Made by a program: the position numbers and the translations under genes. This document shows positions 5,624-9,033 of a DNA stretch of 9,033 nt, piece after piece. Position 1 is the stretch's first letter; every line of letters begins with the position of its first letter. The stretch spans positions 1 through 9,033 of the forward strand of contig NZ_CAMPHV010000083.1 in assembly GCF_946886105.1 (NCBI RefSeq). Reading direction: 5' to 3'. Below the pieces are notes generated by a model that saw nothing but the letters and a program-made list of their open reading frames with translations, was not told the origin of the DNA and did not search any database. The DNA is from an uncultured Pseudomonas sp. GTDB lineage: Bacteria; Pseudomonadota; Gammaproteobacteria; Pseudomonadales; Pseudomonadaceae.

Positions 5624-7867
5624 GTGGCAAAACGTTATGCATCGTTGTTCGTGGGCACGGATACCCCGGGCGAAGGGCGCGAAAGCCCTGTCGACAGTCC
5701 GTACAGCCTGCTGTTGGTGGATGACGAGCCGGGGATACTCGCAGCCCTGCGCCGGGTGCTGCACCGCGAAAACTACCAACTGCACTTCGCCCGCAACGGT
5801 GTCGAAGCGCTGAAAATTCTCGCCAGCCAACCGGTCCATCTGATCATCAGCGATTTCATGATGCCGCAGATGAATGGCAGCGAATTGCTCAGCCAGGTGC
5901 GCGAACGCTGGCCGGCAACTATCCGCATCATGCTCACCGGGCACGCCAATACCGAGGCGGTGATGGGCTCGATTCAGGGCGGCGCGGTTTACCGCTTCAT
6001 CCTCAAGCCGTGGAACGACGACGACCTGCGCCTGACCATCGCCCTGGCGCTCGAACAGTACGACTTGAAACAGCGCAACCTCGCGCTCGAGCAGGAAAAC
6101 CACAAGCAGCACCGCGACCTGGAAACCCTGGCCAAGCTGGGTATCACCAACCGCAGCCAACTGGCGATCATGCTGCATAAAAAGGGCCTGCTCAACGCCC
6201 AGCAGATCCAGCAACTGCACAAGGAAATGCGCGTCCACAAAACCCCGGTGATGCGCCAGTTGATGCAGCACGATTGGGTCGACAGCCGAAAAATCTACGA
6301 TCTGTTGCGTAAGGACCTGATGCTCGAGGAAATCGACCTGCGCGAATTCCAGGTCGATCCGCCGCTGCTGTCGCTGGTCCCCCAAGCGATCTGTACGCGC
6401 CAACTGGTGCTGCCGTTACGAGTCATCGATAAGCGCTTGCGCCTGGCCATGGCCGACCCCATGGATCAGGGGTTGATCGAAGAACTCGCGTTTATGACCG
6501 GCTTCAGCATCCACCCGCTGCTGTGCGATTTACCGCAGTTGCAGGCCAAACTTGCAGAAATCTTCGGCACCCCCGAGAACCGACTCGATGACTTGGCGAC
6601 CATAGTCGGCGATAGCGATCCCTATGAAGGCATCGAGATCGTCCTCGACGACGATGGCGAAAGCGAGAACCTGGAGCAACTGCTCGGCAGCTCCGAAGAC
6701 CCACCGGCGATTCGCCTGGTCAATGCGATCATCCTCGAAGCGCTGCGCCTGGGCGCCAGCGATATCCACATTCACCCGCGCACCAAACACGTGGTGGTGC
6801 GCTACCGCATCGACGGCGTGTTGCAGGACAAAATCCAGATCCCCAGCAACCTGCTGATGTCGCTGGTCTCGCGTATCAAGGTCATGGCGGAACTGGATAT
6901 CACCGAACGCCGCCGCCCACAGGACGGCCGGATCACCGTAAAAACGCCGATGCGCATCGTCGATCTGCGTATTTCCACCTTGCCGACCATCAACGGCGAA
7001 AAGGTCGTGATGCGCGTGCTGGAGCGTCAGTCGGCCGCGCAATCGCTCGAGGATCTGGGTCTGTCGGCGAACAATCTGAAGCGGCTGCTGCACGTGGTCA
7101 ACAAACCGCAGGGCATCATCCTCGCCACCGGCCCCACCGGCAGCGGCAAAACCACCACGTTGTTCGCCCTGCTGCAGCATGAAGCTTCATCGGAAAAGAA
7201 CTACATCACCATCGAGGATCCAGTGGAAATCCACGTCGATCTGGCGGGACAGGTACCGGTACGCGATCGCATCGGTATGAGCTTCGCCAGTATATTGCGC
7301 GCCATCTTGCGCCAGGATCCGGACGTGATCCTGCTCGGCGAAATCCGTGATCACGAGACCGCCGACGTGGCCTTTCACGCCGCCCTCACCGGCCACTTGG
7401 TATTCTCCACACTGCATACCAACTCGGCGGCGGCGACCATCGCCCGCCTGTTCGACCTCGGACTCAAGCCCTATGTGCTGGCCTCTGCGCTTGAGGCGAT
7501 AGTCGCGCAGCGCCTGGTACGGCGCATCTGTCCTCATTGCCGCGAGCCGGTGAAACCGCCCGAAGAGCGCTTGCGCAGCCTGGGCCCGGAGTTCCTCGAA
7601 GCGGATATGCCGTTCTTCCATGGGCGTGGCTGCAATCATTGCAACCAAGGCTACAAGGGCCGGGTCGGCATCCATGAAGTCCTGACCATGAACGACACAC
7701 TACGCGACGCCATCTCCCAAGGTGCAGGCGCCACACAACTGCAAAACCTGGCCCGCGAACAAGGCATGACCACCCTGCTCGACGATGCTCGGGAAAAAAT
7801 CCGCCAAGGCCTGACCACAGTCGAGGAGGTGCTGCGTCTACTCGGCCCGCAAGATCTTCAGGAGTAG
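5624..7867 (+). CDS. Response-regulator receiver fused to PilB/GspE-type assembly ATPase
   Basis: A 747-residue fusion. Residues 27-150 are a receiver domain: acidic pair D33/D34, phospho-acceptor D77 (SDFMMP), T105 and K128 (LKPWND), all intact. Residues about 170-320 resemble the MshEN/T2SSE-N domain, but both copies of its c-di-GMP motif (about 179-202 and 208-231) look degenerate. Residues about 355-745 are a full hexameric secretion ATPase: GASDIHIHP, Walker A GPTGSGKT (503-510), Asp box ITIEDPVE (528-535), Walker B LLGEIRD (E573), His box HLVFSTLHTN (591-600), and zinc ligands CPHC (636-639) and CNHC (670-673). It should power pilus or type II secretion assembly, probably gated by phosphorylation from the upstream kinase. 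The start is GTG, fixed by AAGGAG at 5613-5618 with 5-nt spacing. Ordinary PilB/GspE proteins (about 500-570 aa) lack the receiver. Confidence 0.93.
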   Translation: MAKRYASLFVGTDTPGEGRESPVDSPYSLLLVDDEPGILAALRRVLHRENYQLHFARNGVEALKILASQPVHLIISDFMMPQMNGSELLSQVRERWPATIRIMLTGHANTEAVMGSIQGGAVYRFILKPWNDDDLRLTIALALEQYDLKQRNLALEQENHKQHRDLETLAKLGITNRSQLAIMLHKKGLLNAQQIQQLHKEMRVHKTPVMRQLMQHDWVDSRKIYDLLRKDLMLEEIDLREFQVDPPLLSLVPQAICTRQLVLPLRVIDKRLRLAMADPMDQGLIEELAFMTGFSIHPLLCDLPQLQAKLAEIFGTPENRLDDLATIVGDSDPYEGIEIVLDDDGESENLEQLLGSSEDPPAIRLVNAIILEALRLGASDIHIHPRTKHVVVRYRIDGVLQDKIQIPSNLLMSLVSRIKVMAELDITERRRPQDGRITVKTPMRIVDLRISTLPTINGEKVVMRVLERQSAAQSLEDLGLSANNLKRLLHVVNKPQGIILATGPTGSGKTTTLFALLQHEASSEKNYITIEDPVEIHVDLAGQVPVRDRIGMSFASILRAILRQDPDVILLGEIRDHETADVAFHAALTGHLVFSTLHTNSAAATIARLFDLGLKPYVLASALEAIVAQRLVRRICPHCREPVKPPEERLRSLGPEFLEADMPFFHGRGCNHCNQGYKGRVGIHEVLTMNDTLRDAISQGAGATQLQNLAREQGMTTLLDDAREKIRQGLTTVEEVLRLLGPQDLQE

Positions 7868-7890
7868 CGCGCTCGCACCCGCCGATCCTG

Positions 7891-7896
7891 TATAAA
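7891..7896 (+). promoter_or_regulatory. Possible -10 element for the hemoglobin gene
   Basis: TATAAA, preceded by TG (CTGTATAAA), resembles a -10 box 70 nt before the hemoglobin start. No good -35 is present in the GC-rich DNA upstream. The gene could equally be read through from the ATPase gene, whose stop is 98 nt away with no terminator between them. Confidence 0.25.
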
Positions 7897-7965
7897 CGCC
7901 TGCAAGAGATCAAAAGCGCAGCCTGAACGGCCCGCATGCAATCGTTTTCTTAGCAGAGGGCCGCC

Positions 7966-8382
7966 ATGAGCGAGCAACCCCCTTACGGCGTCGGCGACGC
8001 CTCTTACCACGCCGCGGGCGGCATCGACGGTCTGCAACGGCTGGTCGCCGACTTCTACCGACTGATGGACGAGCCAGGGGCAGCCGCCGATCTGCGCCGC
8101 ATGCATGGCGATAACCTCGATATGGCGCGCGACAAGCTGACCTGTTTTCTCAGCGGTTGGCTGGGCGGGCCGCGACTGTTCGCCGAGAAATACGGCGCCA
8201 TTGCGATTCCGACGTTTCACGCACAGTGGCCAATCGACCAACGTCTCGCCGACAGTTGGCTGAGCTGCATGGCTCAGGCCATCGCCCTGCAACCCTACCC
8301 GCCGGATTTTGCCGAGTACCTGCTGAGGCAACTGCGGGTACCGGCGCAGCGCATCGTCCAGGCCTGTCAGCGCCAAGCATGA
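7966..8382 (+). CDS. Group II truncated hemoglobin
   Basis: A 138-residue heme protein of the 2-on-2 globin family, whose members bind oxygen or nitric oxide in the cytoplasm. Visible landmarks are FYRLMD, with Y31 as the likely distal B10 tyrosine; the RRMHG and WLGGPRLF segments typical of group II; proximal histidine H85 (TFHAQWPI); and tryptophan W98 (DSWLSCM), the conserved G8 tryptophan. The usual GHPMLRMRH run before the proximal histidine is here GAIAIPTFH, so the E-F region is divergent while key ligands remain. GAGG at 7956-7959 gives a normal ribosome site 6 nt before the ATG. It lies in the same direction, 98 nt after the ATPase gene, and may belong to that transcript. It ends 16 nt from a converging gene. 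Confidence 0.88.
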   Translation: MSEQPPYGVGDASYHAAGGIDGLQRLVADFYRLMDEPGAAADLRRMHGDNLDMARDKLTCFLSGWLGGPRLFAEKYGAIAIPTFHAQWPIDQRLADSWLSCMAQAIALQPYPPDFAEYLLRQLRVPAQRIVQACQRQA

Positions 8383-8398
8383 CCGCAGTTGCCAGGCA

Positions 8399-9033
8399 TC
8401 AGCGACTCAAGGTCTGATCCATCAAGGCCAGGAATTTCGGCGGGAACTGGCGCCGGTCGATCGCCATCTCGGGGTCGGAGGAGCTTGCTTGTTGCAAGCT
8501 GTCATGGATATCAGAGATTGCGTTACGGTCGGCTTCGCCACTCAGGATATGCAGCGTATATTGGCTGGCCGCACGATAAACCCATGCCTGGGCGCGCGCG
8601 ACATCCGTGGTCAATGTGGCGGGATCGAAGCTGGCAACCTGCTCATAGGCACCATTGAAGTATGCCTCGACGACTTCATGCAGCACGGGGTCCTCAACCT
8701 CCCCCTCCCCGAGCTTTCGCACATCCGCAACGGGAAGACTTTGCCCCGCCCGCAGCAAGTTCGCCTCACAATCCGCCCGACCGCGGGCCATGATGCTGGC
8801 GTTCTCACCGGACAGCACCTTGAAACGCGCCTCGTTCGCCCAACTGGCCAATGCCTTATCGCATCGCCCCAACCGGTAGTGAGCCAACCCGAGGAAGTAA
8901 TGGGGCGTGTAAGGGGCGAAACGCATCCCATACAGCCGAATACGCGGCAGCGAAGCGGGCACTTCGCTGATCACTTCTTCGAGCAAGGGTATCGCTTTGT
9001 CGTAACGCTCCCGCTCGATGTTCAGAATGGCGA
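8399..9033 (-). CDS. TPR-like protein, N-terminus outside the window
   Basis: The open frame continues to the right edge without a stop or credible start, so the N-terminal part is missing; 211 residues are visible. The first visible portion (IERERYDKAIPLLEEVISEVP, then PHYFLGLAHYRLGRCDKALASWANE) shows the helix-turn-helix spacing and Y/G/A pattern of tetratricopeptide repeats, which act as protein-binding scaffolds. A second helical region with FNGAYEQVASFD and AWVYRAASQYTLHILSG follows, and the tail contains RRQFPPKFLAL, like the closing segment of some bacterial TPR proteins that ends in SPRFLAL. No catalytic motif is visible, and the cellular location cannot be judged without the N-terminus. 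It converges on the hemoglobin gene with a 16-nt gap and no obvious terminator. Confidence 0.75.
   Translation of the reverse strand, partial: AILNIERERYDKAIPLLEEVISEVPASLPRIRLYGMRFAPYTPHYFLGLAHYRLGRCDKALASWANEARFKVLSGENASIMARGRADCEANLLRAGQSLPVADVRKLGEGEVEDPVLHEVVEAYFNGAYEQVASFDPATLTTDVARAQAWVYRAASQYTLHILSGEADRNAISDIHDSLQQASSSDPEMAIDRRQFPPKFLALMDQTLSR

Noticed and set aside
7900..7920. Possible Anr/FNR box before the hemoglobin gene
   Set aside because: Only the half-site ATCAA is present. The partner half (TTGAT four bases upstream) is absent.

Overview
The window looks like a chromosomal segment of a Pseudomonas-type gammaproteobacterium. The evidence is high-GC coding with C/G-ending codons, an RhlB-type DEAD-box helicase carrying an N-terminal extension like those I recall from pseudomonads, and intergenic DNA full of the palindromic repeats typical of the genus. 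No species call is possible from sequence alone, and nothing suggests a plasmid or phage.

Layout. Positions 1-386 hold no convincing gene: a fragment of a repeat element at the left edge, a possible promoter, and a well-formed Shine-Dalgarno driving a 13-codon leader ORF whose stop is one base from the ATG of the next gene. From 387 to 1325 is a diguanylate cyclase with an N-terminal cyclic-nucleotide-binding-like domain. From 1458 to 2921 is the RNA helicase, closed by a strong intrinsic terminator. Positions 2922-3554 contain no gene but are packed with nested inverted repeats. From 3567 to 7867, three genes run in one direction: an MglA-like small GTPase, a soluble histidine kinase overlapping it by 8 nt, and an unusual fusion of a response-regulator receiver domain to a complete PilB/GspE-type assembly ATPase. 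A 185-bp MITE-like element with a 4-bp flanking duplication sits exactly at the kinase stop codon, between the last two genes. A group II truncated hemoglobin follows (7966-8382). A TPR-type protein on the minus strand converges on it and runs off the right edge.

How the genes may work together (inference). The kinase and the receiver domain form a plausible phosphorelay whose output is a secretion/type IV pilus ATPase, and the adjacent MglA-like GTPase belongs to a family known in Myxococcus to control polarity of pilus machinery. The cluster therefore reads as a candidate signal-controlled pilus or secretion motor module. The ATPase also has an N-terminal region resembling the c-di-GMP-binding MshEN domain, but its signature residues appear degraded, so control may have moved from c-di-GMP to phosphorylation. 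The diguanylate cyclase is nearby but lies across the helicase and the repeat-rich gap, so a functional link is only suggestive. No pilin, platform protein, secretin, MglB/Roadblock partner or retraction ATPase is visible here.
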